The notes under the pieces: generated by a model | What the model was told of the DNA's origin: nothing | What the model saw: the letters and a program-made list of their open reading frames with translations, nothing else | The model's database searches: none | Translations under genes and position numbers: made by a program | Part shown: positions 1 through 10,206 of the stretch, piece after piece | How the letters are laid out: every line of letters begins with the position of its first letter | How positions within the stretch are numbered: position 1 is the first letter of the stretch | Assembly (NCBI GenBank): GCA_003427395.1 | Contig: BFEA01000225.1 | Location: 1,513,385-1,537,863, forward strand | DNA: 24,479 nt | Direction of reading: 5' to 3' | Source of the DNA: Chara braunii | Lineage: Eukaryota; Streptophyta; Charophyceae; Charales; Characeae

Positions 1-523
1 TTGGGAAAGGGTATGAGATATGGATTGCCATTCTGAATTGGCTGCGTGTGCCAGCATGCGATGCAAGGCCGANCGCACAGCATGAAATGGACCAGGGTTA
101 GTGTCAATAATGGAAGTGCTGTCACCGTGTGTTTGTGTTGAGGGGTGGCTGGAGGAGGGAGGGTTTGGACCGCCTCGCGAACGAATCCACCTGTTCGGAC
201 GACGAAGTCGTCTGACAGGCGGTAAACGACCTTGTGGAAGGACACTGTTGAAGCCTCGAGGGTGCAGGGTGGCCAGGCGACGGACCCAAAACCCTTCACA
301 AGGTGTAGCCGCACGTTTGAACAAATCCAGATTGATGGAGCCATCAGCATTCAGATAGAGATGAGGGTCTATGCACTCTAGAGGCCAGACAGCAAAATGA
401 AAAGGCGGCTGTCTGGCCATAGAATGATAGAGATGACGCTGACGTGAGTGTGTGGTTTGGGATGAATGTCGGGCGTGCCAATGTTGTTGCAAACGGTAGT
501 GAGAAGAGTAAGTGGTTTGCCCA

Positions 524-524
<1 letters not shown>
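1..524. other. Left flank without a supported gene
   Basis: No coding region is convincing here. An open frame of about 85 codons on the plus strand (101-358) has no recognisable domain. There is an ambiguous base at position 73. Because the minus-strand gene further right ends in an open splice donor at 2735, this stretch may belong to its intron or to later exons. I searched it by eye for the rest of an IQ67 domain and did not find one. Confidence 0.4.

Positions 525-567
<43 letters not shown>
525..567. repeat. (GT)n microsatellite
   Basis: An uninterrupted run of about 21 GT dinucleotides. Apparent reading frames through it, such as poly-Thr-His on the minus strand, are artefacts of the repeat. 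Confidence 0.97.
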
Positions 568-569
<2 letters not shown>

Positions 570-627
570 AATCACCATCGCATTTTCGAAATGTCACAAT
601 TTATCCTGGCAGAGGTCTAGATTTCTG

Positions 628-792
628 TCCAGATTGGTGCAACGTCTGGGTCCGCGCTTACCATGGTTCAAATCCCAGTTGAAAAGCCAATTTTTTTTAA
701 TTTATTGTAAGTTAGTTGGCGCAGAAGTCATACGCTTGGAGCTATCTTGCATGTGATGTCCGGATTGGTACGACGTCTGGGCCCGCGCTTAC
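628..792 (+). repeat. Duplicated 35-bp block with tRNA-like B box
   Basis: A block beginning GTCCAGATTGGTGCAACGTC and ending CCGCGCTTACC (628-662) recurs with few changes at 757-792. Just after the first copy is GGTTCAAATCCC (about 665-676), which fits the RNA polymerase III B-box consensus GGTTCRANTCC. A possible A-box-like TGGCAGAGG lies upstream near 607. The T-arm does not pair well, so this is not a functional tRNA. A tRNA-derived SINE remnant is the best guess. Confidence 0.35.
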
Positions 793-1146
793 CTGGTGCA
801 GTGGCCCAGTGGGAAGCTAAGTCAGGTTGCCCACGATGGCCACCACCCTATCGATCGGCCGATTAGTCCGAAAGACTACGAATCCAACGGCAGAAGATGT
901 ACAGTGTTCAAGTCTTCAAGAAGAATTCTAATTATAGCATTATTATACAGTTGACAAACGTTCGCTTTTACTGCATTTCAAGAAAAAAGGAAAATGCAGC
1001 AGCACCTGCCACCATTTCTGACCCGATACATGGCTCAATTCCCTGGCTTTCATGCCATGGTAGGATTGTGAAGGAACCATTTTTCTTGTTATTTAGTATT
1101 TACTATTTATTGTGCTCGTCTGTACAGACCTCGAGGCTGCCCACTA

Positions 1147-1253
1147 CCGTCCTTCCCCGAATAGAATGTATGGTCACTATATAGCTGAATTTTGGTGAAA
1201 CTTACAGGCTAGATACAGCCAGAATTGCCGACGTTCTGTTCAGGGGAAGACGG
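1147..1253. mobile_element. TA-flanked MITE, copy A
   Basis: The left end CCGTCCTTCCCCGAATAG and the right end, read in reverse as CCGTCTTCCCCTGAACAG, form imperfect terminal inverted repeats of about 40 bp. The element is about 107 bp and both ends sit next to TA (1145-1146 and 1254-1255). It shares ends and size with the copy at 8001-8105, where an empty site supports a TA target duplication. It has no coding capacity. Tc1/mariner-type (Stowaway-like) ancestry is inferred from the TA target and small size. Confidence 0.75.
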
Positions 1254-1335
1254 TAGCCTCCATTCTGGACCGCCATTTCTAGTTTTCCATCCGGACAGTC
1301 TAGTGAGCAAAACACACAGGAGACGGATCCATCTA

Positions 1336-1437
1336 CCTTCTTCCCCCAAATGTAATGTACGGTCATTATAGATGTGTGTATTTGGGGTATCTTTCAGTCT
1401 AAATACAGCTATAATGACCGTACGTTGTATTTAGTAG
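1336..1437. mobile_element. TA-flanked MITE, copy B (right end degraded)
   Basis: This is a second member of the same family only about 80 bp from copy A. The left end reads CCTTCTTCCCCCAAATG. Internal arms GTACGGTCATTATAG (1359-1373) and CTATAATGACCGTAC (1409-1423) are perfect complements. The right terminus has decayed to GTATTTAGTAGTT, so its border is approximate. Confidence 0.6.
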
Positions 1438-1794
1438 TTAGAGGGACTATATGTTGCCACATATCTGTTAACAACTAAGAGAGCACACTTTGCTAAACAA
1501 ACGACAAAGGCGCAGAAGACAAAGTTTGACATGAAGAGGACACAAACCGTTCTTGTGGTAATTTTTTGTTCCCTCCCTTTACTGAGCCTCTCACTTACAA
1601 AGCTCGCCATGTTGATGAAGTTGAGTGCAAGCTGCCTGCATCCCCGTGTGCAATAATGGCCCCACTTGTATGCTGTGGAAAAGAGGCGGAGTAAAGGGGG
1701 AGGGGATAAACAGTTCTTTCATATCGTCAACAAGTAAAGCCAGTGGGGCTACACCCGCACGCATGAAACACATCAATGAGATACCTGGAATCTA

Positions 1795-2735
<941 letters not shown>

Positions 2736-5176
2736 CGCGTAGCCTCTCCAGGCAGATTGAATTCGCACTGCATGCTCTTCCTTTCGCTCCCCCTGCTGCT
2801 CCCCGTACTCGTTCCCTGATTCCACATCATAGTCATTCTTCATCTGGCCCAAAGGAGATTGCAGCGTCTGTGATCCAACATCTTTTCTGTGGCCCTCCGA
2901 GACTGTTCCCAGGACTGGAGATCCCTGGGCTCTCTTGTCTTCCTCCTTCTCACTATCCCCTTCCCCTTCAACCTTTGAGAGTCTCCTCAATTCCCTGGCC
3001 CTGACCGCCTTATGCAACTCGGCCTCAAAGACCGTAGCAGACTCTACCTCTTCTGCACTCGACCATTCCGTCTCTCCTTTATCTGCATCCAGGTACCCCT
3101 TCGAAGAACCCCCAGCAATGGGAGCATCTATGTCCGACATCTCACGCCTCCTTCCCTCCCACGATTCTGTGTGACTTCTTGCGCTAGCCCATGATTGCCG
3201 CGACCCCTTGTCGTCATTCCTTGCATTACGATAAACACCACCCTCACGATCCTCATCCTTGTCACCAATCTCAGCCTGATCACCCTCTGCACTAGTCCGC
3301 TTACCACCCTCCCTTCTCAGTGGGGAGCCAATGATCCCCCCTTTCGAATGGCGGTGCTTCTCCCTTGAAGAAGGATGAGCAGGGCTATGCTTCCCCTTTT
3401 TGCCCCCGCCAAACCCTGCCCTAGAGGGGCTTCTGATCTTTCCCACCCCACTCTGCCCAGGACTGGATCTCCTCCCAACCCAGTCAGCACCCGTCTTTTC
3501 TGCCGCCTTCAAGAAAAGACTTGAAGAGAAAAGACTGCCCCAACCCCTCCCCACCCCCTCCTGCTGCTTCTCCTGCAACAAGGAAGAATGCCGAGGGCCC
3601 TGTTTGACGCGTCGTCGATCCACAGTTTTCTTAGCTATCACTGCCCCAGACTCCTTCTCATCCCCCTTTGTTCGCTCTGCTCCCTGCTCTTTTCTAATAG
3701 TGCTCCCTTCCCCCCTAACCCCTTCCCTCCCCGGAGCAATCTTTCTATTCCCTTCACCTTCCAAGGAATCGCGTTCCCCTTCGGCAACCTCCATGCAGCC
3801 CATCCTTGCCGCACTATTATCATGGTGATCACGATAGGGCTTTCCAGTCCCTAACTCGACAGGACCCTGCTTTTCCTTTTTCAATCCTGACATCCCTGGG
3901 ATGGAAGCAGTCCCGGGGACCTCCTGGGAGCCATCATCCCCCTTGTCACCCCTTTCCCTCGTGTTGAAAGCACCACTGTAGTGATGGCCTTTCCCTATCC
4001 CCACTCCTATCCCCGACCTGTCCTCACCAACTGGTCGATCACCAAGATCTGACTCCACGTCGAAGGTCTTTAGGTTCTCTACTCCCTCCACCTGTGTGTG
4101 ATTCAACTTATCACCTGTCAACGACGGCCTTTTCTCCCTGCTCATCCATGATGAAACTCTTTTCCATGCCTCCATCCCACTACTGGAGAGCCCATAGCCC
4201 AAGTTCTCAGGCTGAGGCACCAAACCTCTCTCCTGCGGTTCACTCTCCTCCTCTCCGCCCTCCTCGATCACTTCAACTCTTACAGAGCTGCCACGACTTC
4301 GATGGCTCCATTTCTCTCCTACGCATCCAGCTGCTGGTGCTTCATCTTCGTCGTCCTGACACACTTCACCACTGGCCTCCCCATCCTCCTTCTGCATCCA
4401 TGCCGACACACGCTCCCAAGCCCTTTGTCCCTGAGGAGATATCTCGTATCCTCTAAGTGAGCCTTCCCCATCCTCTGACTTCATTGCACCCTGCCCAGAT
4501 TCACTGCCAGCTCTCGATAAAGGAGAGGCCTTCCCGGCCACATCAGGTCGGGACATTGGTGGGCTGATTGCGCCAGAGAAGCTCCAATCACCCTTGCCCC
4601 GACGAACCTCAGATTTCACCCTCCAACTCACCTCTTCGACAGACGTACTGCTTGCTACTGTGTCCTCATCATCTCCATACAGGGGGGATACGGACAAAGA
4701 GTCCGACTGGCTAAACGGGATAAGAGAGGTACCGCTAATGTAATGACGTCCATCTCTCGTCCGCTTGCTCATCGAAGATGCACCTGTGCCGTCGCCCTCC
4801 TGTTCGACTCTCAGAACTTTCTCCAGTTGCTCTCCTAGTCCTTCTTCTTCCCCCTCGGACACAGCCGCAGCTGCAGTCACACGCTCCTCCCCCACCCCGT
4901 CCTCGTTCGGCTGCTTTTTGTCGCCCTCCACGGAACGGACATCCTCCAGGGAAGGCCTTCTTACTCTTCTGAGCTTAACACTTTTCAACTCATCTAATTG
5001 GATGGCGAACTGACGCTCCCGGGTTTCCCTAGCCACCCGCGATTTTTTGTCCATCTTCTGATTGTACTCGTACTCCTCCTCAATCTCCTCACCATAAGAG
5101 CCTGCCCTCTGAGCCCTGCCATTGGCATCACCCTGCACCCTCCTGCGCAGCTCGTCCAAGTCCCCATCATGTCGTC
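2736..5176 (-). CDS. Main coding exon of the IQ-motif protein
   Basis: This is a minus-strand frame of about 814 codons with no stop. Part of the open frame to its right is only microsatellite and should not be called coding. From the N side it holds a charged helix-prone stretch (Y-G-E-E-I-E-E-E then basic), a WH2-like LDELKSVKLRRV, acidic and Ser-rich tracts, and two AW-x-RVS-x-WM repeats. A Lys/Arg/Ser/Gly-rich region with many R-x-x-S sites follows. The exon ends EEHAVRIQSAWRGYA, at GCG/GTAAGC (2736/2735). Reading on would give only V-S-H-T-A and a stop, so the open frame continues past the donor by chance. Composition is high in Glu, Gly, Ser and Arg, typical of a disordered scaffold. 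Coding status is well supported by length; the exact left boundary is not. Confidence 0.72.
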
Positions 5177-5747
5177 CTGCCTCCCTCCTATCATCTCCAG
5201 CCGTAGCACAGGTGCAAGTTGTACAACTGCACTGCCACACACACCACCTTCCTCCTCCTCGCGCTTCAATGCCTGAGCCACTCTCAGGCCCTTGGACAAC
5301 ACTATCACCTCGACCGCACTCAGCGGCCCCTTCCCTCGCCCTCTCAGGACCATTTCTGCTCTCCCTACCACCATGGGACCTTCGGCGACAACCACTGCTG
5401 CATCCGCATCCTGTACGCGACCTCCGTTGGTGTCTTCCAGGCCGACCACCATCGGCCCGGTTTTCACGACTGCTTCTTCGGTGATGACGGCTTTTACCAC
5501 CGTTCCGGCCATCAGGATCAACCTCGCCTCGTGCCTGCACCCAAGGCAACAATAGTGAAAGTCGGACCATGATTACCATCCATCCCCAAATTGCCAAAAG
5601 GAAGAAAGTCACAAGGAAATTGCATTTAATCCAACACAATGTCGTTCCCTTTTCGCAGCTTCCATAGTGATGCAAGCCCCCATCAACAACTCCAAATGCG
5701 AAGAGGAGAGAAGCAGCAAGCAACAATATGTCTGTCTGTGTGTCTGT

Positions 5748-5818
<71 letters not shown>

Positions 5819-5819
5819 N

Positions 5820-5868
<49 letters not shown>

Positions 5869-6942
5869 ACACACGCACACGTACGCACACACACACAAAC
5901 AACTCACACGTGCAACAACCCATTCTGCAACTGCTGCACCGCACCATATATCACAGAATCAAACAATTGCTTGCAAGAAGTACATTCCCAATTGCCAACA
6001 CCGTAAGGCGGTCATCAAGATAGATAGCTGTTTGACAGCAAATTGAAAAACAACGGAAGCCCAGTCTGACAAAATGAGAGTCAGCACAGAGATGAGGTGG
6101 GAGAAGAATGGGGAAGGGCAAGACGTCTCTGTTGGTGCGGCAACAAACTCGAAATATTTGAGGCATCAGTAAACACTGAGACAGAGAGACAGAGAGACAG
6201 AGAGACAGAGAGACAGAGAGACAGAGAGACACAGAGACACAGAGACAGAGAAGACACAGAGAGACAGAGAAGACACAGACAGAGATACAGACAGATTGAA
6301 AAAACAGGGAGGAGAGGTGTGTGCAGATTGAGCTATGTACCTCTTGCTCTGTGTCCGAGTGAGAGCAGGGAACCAACAGCGTTAGACACCACGCCATTTA
6401 GCACTCTCGTTGCCGTCTGACCTCCTGCGCCTGACCAAAGACACTCTCACTCACTTCACGAGAAGAATCACTTGCCCATCAAGTGCGCGGCAAACCGATC
6501 AAAAAAATGACTTCACTTTGTCCTGAGGAGGACACCTGGCAGCACCATCACCATTAACAGAAGCAGCAAAAGGAGGAACAAAACCAGCCATGTCATCAAA
6601 CTGGCTGCAGATCACAGCACTTTCGCTGTTCGTATGTCCTCTGTGAGGCTCAACCATTCTGCAAAAAGCAGATGTGGGACCAAAAGGATCGAATTCCTGT
6701 CGAGGCAGAACATGGTGCATGTACTGACTAAAACAAGAAGAGATAAGTCAAAATGCATCTGACAGACTAACACCTGTGTGTGCTATGCCTTCACTCTAAT
6801 GAGTGGAGAACAACCACCGGGTGATGGGGATAGAAACAGGAAGAGGAACATACTAGGGAAAGAAGAAGAGGAGAAAAACTGCTAAAACTTAAAAAGAGAA
6901 AAGGTCGATTTATTTCAGAGAAAAGGACTGTTACCTGCCCAT
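2736..6942 (-). CDS. IQ-motif protein gene, four-exon model, 3' incomplete
   Basis: The model is ATG at 6942-6940 in a GGCATGG context, then exons 6942-6935, 6727-6536, 5534-5248 and 5176-2736. The exons total 2928 bases, exactly 976 codons, and the last ends in phase 0. Donors are GGGCAG/GTAACA (6934), GCCAG/GTGTCC (6535), GAAG/GTGGTG (5247) and GCG/GTAAGC (2735). Acceptors are CTTGTTTTAG (6728), CCTTGGGTGCAG (5535) and GGAGGCAG (5177). Each junction preserves frame. The first, second and fourth donors are good; the third intron (71 bases, purine-rich, no pyrimidine tract) is weak and could be a frameshift. The protein is charged and mostly disordered, with a WH2-like segment, a twice-repeated tryptophan motif and a terminal half IQ motif. 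The phase-0 break inside the IQ motif matches my recollection of the conserved IQ67 intron of plant IQD proteins, which bind calmodulin and associate with microtubules, membranes or the nucleus. The typical basic short N-terminus of IQDs is absent, so this may be another IQ protein. Exons further left are missing. Confidence 0.5.
4129..4457 (-). repeat. Two protein repeats of AW-x-RVS-x-WM type
   Basis: Within the main exon, residues encoded at 4457-4382 read GYEISPQGQRAWERVSAWM, and those at 4203-4129 read GYGLSSSGMEAWKRVSSWM. Both are followed by a charged stretch. The shared pattern is G-Y-x-[IL]-S-x-x-G-x-x-A-W-[EK]-R-V-S-[AS]-W-M-x-[KR]-E. The copies are about 85 residues apart in an otherwise low-complexity region, so the motif appears selectively conserved. 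It resembles a short amphipathic helix used for binding. I do not recognise it from a named family. Confidence 0.75.
4935..5010 (-). other. WH2-like actin-binding segment (tentative)
   Basis: The encoded residues include FAIQLDELKSVKLRRVRRPS, preceded by a charged helical region. WH2 domains have a short amphipathic helix followed by an L-[KR]-[KR]-V/T motif; here L-D-E-L-K-S-V then K-L-R-R-V fits loosely. If real it would bind monomeric actin. The match rests on a very short degenerate motif. Confidence 0.3.
5248..5534 (-). CDS. Exon 3 of IQ-protein model, in a different frame
   Basis: This 287-base exon is open in a frame other than that of the main exon. Many codons end in C or G (ATC, CTG, GCC, GTC, ACC), and the product is Val/Ala-rich and plausible (for example MAGTVVKAVITEEAVVKTG). 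The main-exon frame over the same bases gives Arg/Gly/Cys-rich nonsense, so this frame is preferred. The acceptor TTGTTGCCTTGGGTGCAG is acceptable. With the upstream exon ending in AG, the first codon becomes AGG. The right-hand junction to the main exon needs a phase-1 splice or an indel. No domain was recognised. Confidence 0.45.
5751..5880. repeat. (TC)n(AC)n compound microsatellite
   Basis: About 34 TC units, one ambiguous base at 5819, then about 30 AC units with a few interruptions. In the gene model it lies in the second intron, so the pre-mRNA would carry a long (GU)n(GA)n tract. The ambiguous base marks the TC/AC junction and probably reflects sequencing or assembly difficulty, so the true length is uncertain. 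Confidence 0.97.
6176..6300. repeat. (ACAGAGAG)n-type microsatellite
   Basis: A tandem array of ACAGAGAG that decays rightward into ACACAGAG and ACAGACAG variants. In the gene model it lies in the second intron. Confidence 0.93.
6536..6727 (-). CDS. Exon 2 of IQ-protein model
   Basis: This 192-base exon has a strong minus-strand acceptor, TCTCTTCTTGTTTTAG, just before 6727, and a donor GCCAG/GTGTCC at 6536/6535. It encodes a non-repetitive, gene-like peptide containing QYMHHVLPRQEFDPFGPTSA and later DDMAGFVPPFAASVNGDGAA. It is free of the low-complexity bias seen in flanking DNA. An alternative reading through the donor adds about ten codons and then stops. No domain was recognised. Confidence 0.5.
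6935..6942 (-). CDS. Exon 1 of IQ-protein model (start codon)
   Basis: ATGGGCAG followed by GTAACAG gives a start codon in a strong context (GGCATGG) and a good donor, supplying Met-Gly and the first two bases of codon 3 (AG + T, Ser). The frame is closed upstream by TGA a few codons before, which fits a start here. An eight-base coding exon is unusual but not rare as the coding tip of a first exon with 5' UTR. Confidence 0.4.
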
Positions 6943-7018
6943 GCCAAATCAAGCATCTTTCGTGAGAGCAAGAAAAGTGGCGAATTCCAAACCATTGAAT
7001 TCAAGGTAGTCTAATTAC

Positions 7019-7026
7019 TATTATAG
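7019..7026 (-). promoter_or_regulatory. Possible TATA element for the minus-strand gene
   Basis: On the minus strand CTATAATA lies about 80 bases upstream of the proposed ATG, which would place a transcription start about 50 bases before it. The surrounding DNA is AT-rich, so the match may be chance. Confidence 0.2.
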
Positions 7027-7480
7027 TATTTGAATACTGCCCTGGCACATATGCATTACCACATCAAAGTGAGACCACTCGTTCGCCACTTTTCACTGTC
7101 GCAATGTGCTAGCAGCATACACAGGCCTGTAGAGTGACACCTTGAGGTAATAAAAAACTCAACAACAACAAAAAAAAACTCCATGAGTTTGAAATACCAC
7201 TTCAGTAACCCCATAAAAAGGGCGAATGAAAGACCAAAGGTGACCATATCAATAGATTGAAGCGTCCAGGCCGAGGCTGTTAGCGGAGGCTGCTCGTACG
7301 ACCTTCTATAGCAGCTGGGCCCCAGTCTTTTAAAAAAAAAAACGTGACCACAAAATGACTTGTCACTTTAAAACTATTTAGGGCATCATGCCAATAAGAT
7401 TACAAAATAACAACAAAGTAAAAGTCACAAAAAAATATTTTCGACACTAAGGCGCCTAACAAAGACGCGCACCTTTCTAA
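7027..7480. other. AT-rich intergenic stretch
   Basis: No gene or repeat was recognised. It contains short poly(A) tracts at about 7170 and 7330, and probably forms the upstream region of the minus-strand gene. Confidence 0.4.
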
Positions 7481-7667
7481 GACCACCACTACCTTTCCAG
7501 CTGTCGGGAAAACGGGAAAATAGTAAAATTGCCCACTCTTAAAAAATTGGCGGCTGGGCCTGACGACGGCCGCTGTTGATAACCTCATCGGCAGCCGTCG
7601 CTTCGTTCCGGCCTCCTAAAAGATTGGTGGCCCACCCGAGGCCGACATGGGAAAAGGTAGTGGTGCT
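7481..7667. mobile_element. TTAA-type MITE, copy 1
   Basis: The left end is GACCACCACTACCTTTCC; the right end is GGAAAAGGTAGTGGTGC. It is bounded by CTAA on the left (decayed TTAA) and TTAA on the right (7668-7671). It is 187 bp, with a GC-rich centre containing GGCGGCTGGGCC and CGTTCCGGCC blocks, and is non-coding. Confidence 0.7.
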
Positions 7668-7776
7668 TTAAGCAGAAGAGGAGAATAAATGTAAGCAAAG
7701 TATGGGGACTCGCACAATCCCGACCATGGCCAACACCTTGCCCCACCCACTTCCCCGCATCCCTTACACAAATGTC

Positions 7777-8135
7777 GCTTTCTCCCAGGAACATTTGACA
7801 CAGCTTGCTGCACAATATGTGTGGTTGCAGTGCCAATACAAATACTGTCAGCTCCTTCAGGCGATAAACTAGCGCTCCAGTGGATTGGCCATCCTCAGTC
7901 TTACTGCTTTCTCCCACACAAACTTGAGACGGACTGCTACACAACATGGGTGCTCACAGTGCCCATATAAATACTGTCTGGTCCTTCGGGCGATACACTA
8001 CCGTCTTCACCCGAATACAACGCCCGGTCATTATAGCTCTCTCTGGAATGAAAGGTGCACCAAATACTGCTTTAATGACCCGGCATTATATTCGGGTGAA
8101 GACGGTAGTGCTCCAGATCCTTGCCTATCTTCAGT
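7777..8135. repeat. 129-bp tandem duplication carrying a MITE
   Basis: Unit 1 (7777-7905) and unit 2 (7906-8000 plus 8108 onward) share GCTTTCTCCCA, AATACTGTC, CCTTC-GGCGATA and GCTCCAG blocks in order. Unit 2 is interrupted by the element at 8001-8105. Unit 1 preserves the uninterrupted site GCGATAAACTAGCGCTCCAG. Confidence 0.75.
8001..8105. mobile_element. TA-flanked MITE, copy C (best preserved)
   Basis: This 105 bp element has near-perfect terminal inverted repeats of about 40 bp, beginning CCGTCTTCACCCGAATA and ending TATTCGGGTGAAGACGG. TA is present on both sides (7999-8000 and 8106-8107). Removing the element and one TA gives GCGATACACTAGTGCTCCAG, which matches the duplicate unit at about 7861-7880 in 18 of 20 bases. 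This supports TA as the duplicated target, as in Tc1/mariner-type transposition. Non-coding. Confidence 0.88.
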
Positions 8136-8280
8136 TTCATGCTGGTTTGCATGTTTTGGTATCTTCGGTACTCCCACATCGTACCTATAGGTCCTTTCTT
8201 CCCTTTTGCCTTTTTAGCCATCTGGACTGCTGTGCAGTTGTTTGTGTACTTGACATCTAATGAACACTTTGTGCCTGCAG

Positions 8281-8475
8281 GTGTGGTTGGCTTCACTGGG
8301 CCTTGCAGCACCACTCGCCAAACCGAGATGTCTGTGGTGAGCTCTCACCATCAGACAACCGTGAGAAAACCCGCAAAAACAATGCCTTAGGATCTAGTTC
8401 AAACTTTGCACCTCCAGGCTGTGGTTGGTTTCATTGGGCCACCTCCGCACCACTCACCAAACTCTTTCCCTCACC
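8281..8475. repeat. Imperfect duplication, about 138 bp apart
   Basis: GTGGTTGGCTTCACTGGGCC with a downstream CACCACTCGCCAAAC (from about 8283) recurs as GTGGTTGGTTTCATTGGGCC with CACCACTCACCAAAC (from about 8421). The sequence between copies is not alike. Confidence 0.6.
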
Positions 8476-8805
8476 AAAATTGTGTCCAGACCGGTCCGCA
8501 ATGGGTGAGTACAGTGGGGCGGCCTTGGCTCTCTCACCACTTCTGAAGCAAGTGTGTTTCGACACCACGGTCCAGGTCCAAGTTGGGTCCTGCTATATCC
8601 GAAATAATGCATTGGGCGAATAGTAGGATACCTTGGCATTGAGAAAGAAAGAATGCAATGAAAGGCGAAACGCCATGGGGAGAAGCTCTCTTTGATCCAT
8701 GGATTCCTATCGGGGAACTGCAACGAAGTTCACTTAGCGAACTGAAACATTTAAGCCACTAAAGGAAAGCACCTTTAATGAGTAACTCCTACCACAAAGA
8801 ACACT

Positions 8806-8968
8806 CGCCATGCTGGACCCGGTTTCCAGCAGGTGAAGCTCCCCACCAACAGATGGAGCCCTCTGGGGAAGTTCTAGATGGGTCTGCTCTTATCAGCCCG
8901 TCTAGCATCAACCTGGGGTTTGTTAAAAAAAAAAAAAAATTAAAAAAAATAATAAAATAAAATAAAAT
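8806..8968 (+). mobile_element. Possible retroposon 3' end with A-rich tail
   Basis: About 110 bp of unique sequence ends CTGGGGTTTGTT and then an A-rich tail of about 45 bases with TAAAA units. Tails of this kind mark LINE/SINE-type insertions. No target duplication was found, so this is tentative. Confidence 0.35.
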
Positions 8969-9034
8969 CCGGTGACTGCTTGTGAGCACTCACCAGGCCT
9001 CAGCTGCTCCAGGCTGGGATGGCCACAAGTTTAA

Positions 9035-9194
9035 ACCACCACTACCTTTCCCATATGTCGGCCGCGGGCACTGCTCGCCGGCCCGAGAATCAAGACTGGC
9101 TGCCGAGTCGATTTATCGGCGGCCGTCCTTCCGTTTCAGGCCAGCGCGTTACCCGGCACACCTCTGAAAAAAAACTGGGAAAGGTGCTGGTGGT
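9035..9194. mobile_element. TTAA-type MITE, copy 2
   Basis: This 160 bp element lies between TTAA (9031-9034) and TTAA (9195-9198). Ends are ACCACCACTACCTTTCCCA and TGGGAAAGGTGCTGGTGGT. The interior is GC-rich and non-coding. Confidence 0.85.
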
Positions 9195-9379
9195 TTAATC
9201 AGTGCTGACCAAAAGGAGCTTCGACATTTTTGAGTCTGTTTAGTCTGATACCAAACAACATTGGTGAGTGGTGCAATGACCCACCCGTCACCAAAACACG
9301 ATAGCGGCGAGGCCAATTATTTCATTTTTTCCTTACCTCTCCCGTAGATTCTGAAAGAAAAGATGGAACAGGCTAGGCT

Positions 9380-9512
9380 GTTTCTCCGTGTGCCCTGGCG
9401 CGAAATTTGGGCCCGTACACTCACTCGACCGGCCGGCCGGGTAGGACACCTAGGCGAGTTTCCAGGCAGCCCCAACATAAAAAAACAAAAAATAAAATAA
9501 AAAATAAAATCT
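9380..9512 (+). mobile_element. Possible retroposon 3' end with A-rich tail
   Basis: GC-rich sequence containing a CCGGCCGGCC palindrome ends CAGCCCCAACAT, followed by about 35 A-rich bases with AAATA units. No flanking duplication was detected. The stretch from 9513 to 10009 shows only poly(A) tracts and no gene. Confidence 0.3.
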
Positions 9513-10013
9513 TTTTTAAGTTTTTTTTCATCTAAAAAAGAACTTTGTCGTATAGAATTGCACTGCAAACAACGTTTGGCTCAGGGTCACCTCAGAATTC
9601 TTTCCAGAACCGAACTAAGGCACAAAAAAAAAAAAAAAGGCACCCCCTTTAAACCCCTTTCAGCCGCATTTATACCCACCTTCAACCCCCTCAACAGAAA
9701 ACAGTTCAAAACACTGAAAAACAAGAAAGACCAAACACACTTCATACTAGAAGAAAAGCAAAATGTATGAGCATATAGGCAATGTGTGTGACTACAAAAT
9801 TGCCCATCGTATTTTTGGGTAAAAGCTACCAATTTGAGTATGGCCCCAAATGGATGACATCAGAACAACAGAGGAGGGCTTCCACCAGTGAAGTCAGTCA
9901 TAAATTCGGCAATCCCATCACCGTGTTTTGTGCTCCCATGTGACCACCAAGTTGCAAGTACATGGATGTCCCTTGCAGAAAGGATAAATGAAGGTGTGAA
10001 CACTGGCCTTTAA

Positions 10014-10206
10014 ACCACCACTACCTCCGAGCCTCTTTTTGCCGAGGCGGAGTCGAAATGCGGGCCAATGGGGGCCCGAAGTGCGGCCAGCTTTGGCTGG
10101 CACTGCCAGCCTTTGCAGTCCGGTAGTGCCCAGCCTCCGCCGGTCTCCAAAGAATAGTATAGATTACTTTTACGACTTAGCCTCCAAGCCTGAAAGGTAC
10201 TACCAA
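10014..10206. mobile_element. TTAA-type MITE, copy 3
   Basis: The left border TTAA (10010-10013) is followed by ACCACCACTACCTCCGAGCC. The right end is probably GAAAGGTACTACCA (10193-10206), with no TTAA left. The interior shares GCCAGCCTTTG, CCGGTA and AGCCTCCG blocks with the copy at 17986-18189. Confidence 0.6.

Noticed and set aside
3400-3854. Open frames opposite the main exon
   Set aside because: They are antisense shadows of a long coding exon with biased composition and lack starts in good context or domains.
5580-5894. N-terminal extension of the main open frame into Cys-Val and Arg-Glu repeats plus a hydrophobic segment
   Set aside because: It is translation of the (TC)n(AC)n microsatellite and adjacent intron-like DNA; the splice-consistent model bypasses it.
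9605-9645. GGCAC repeated on both sides of a poly(A) run, like a target duplication
   Set aside because: A 5-bp match is too short and there is no element body between the repeats.
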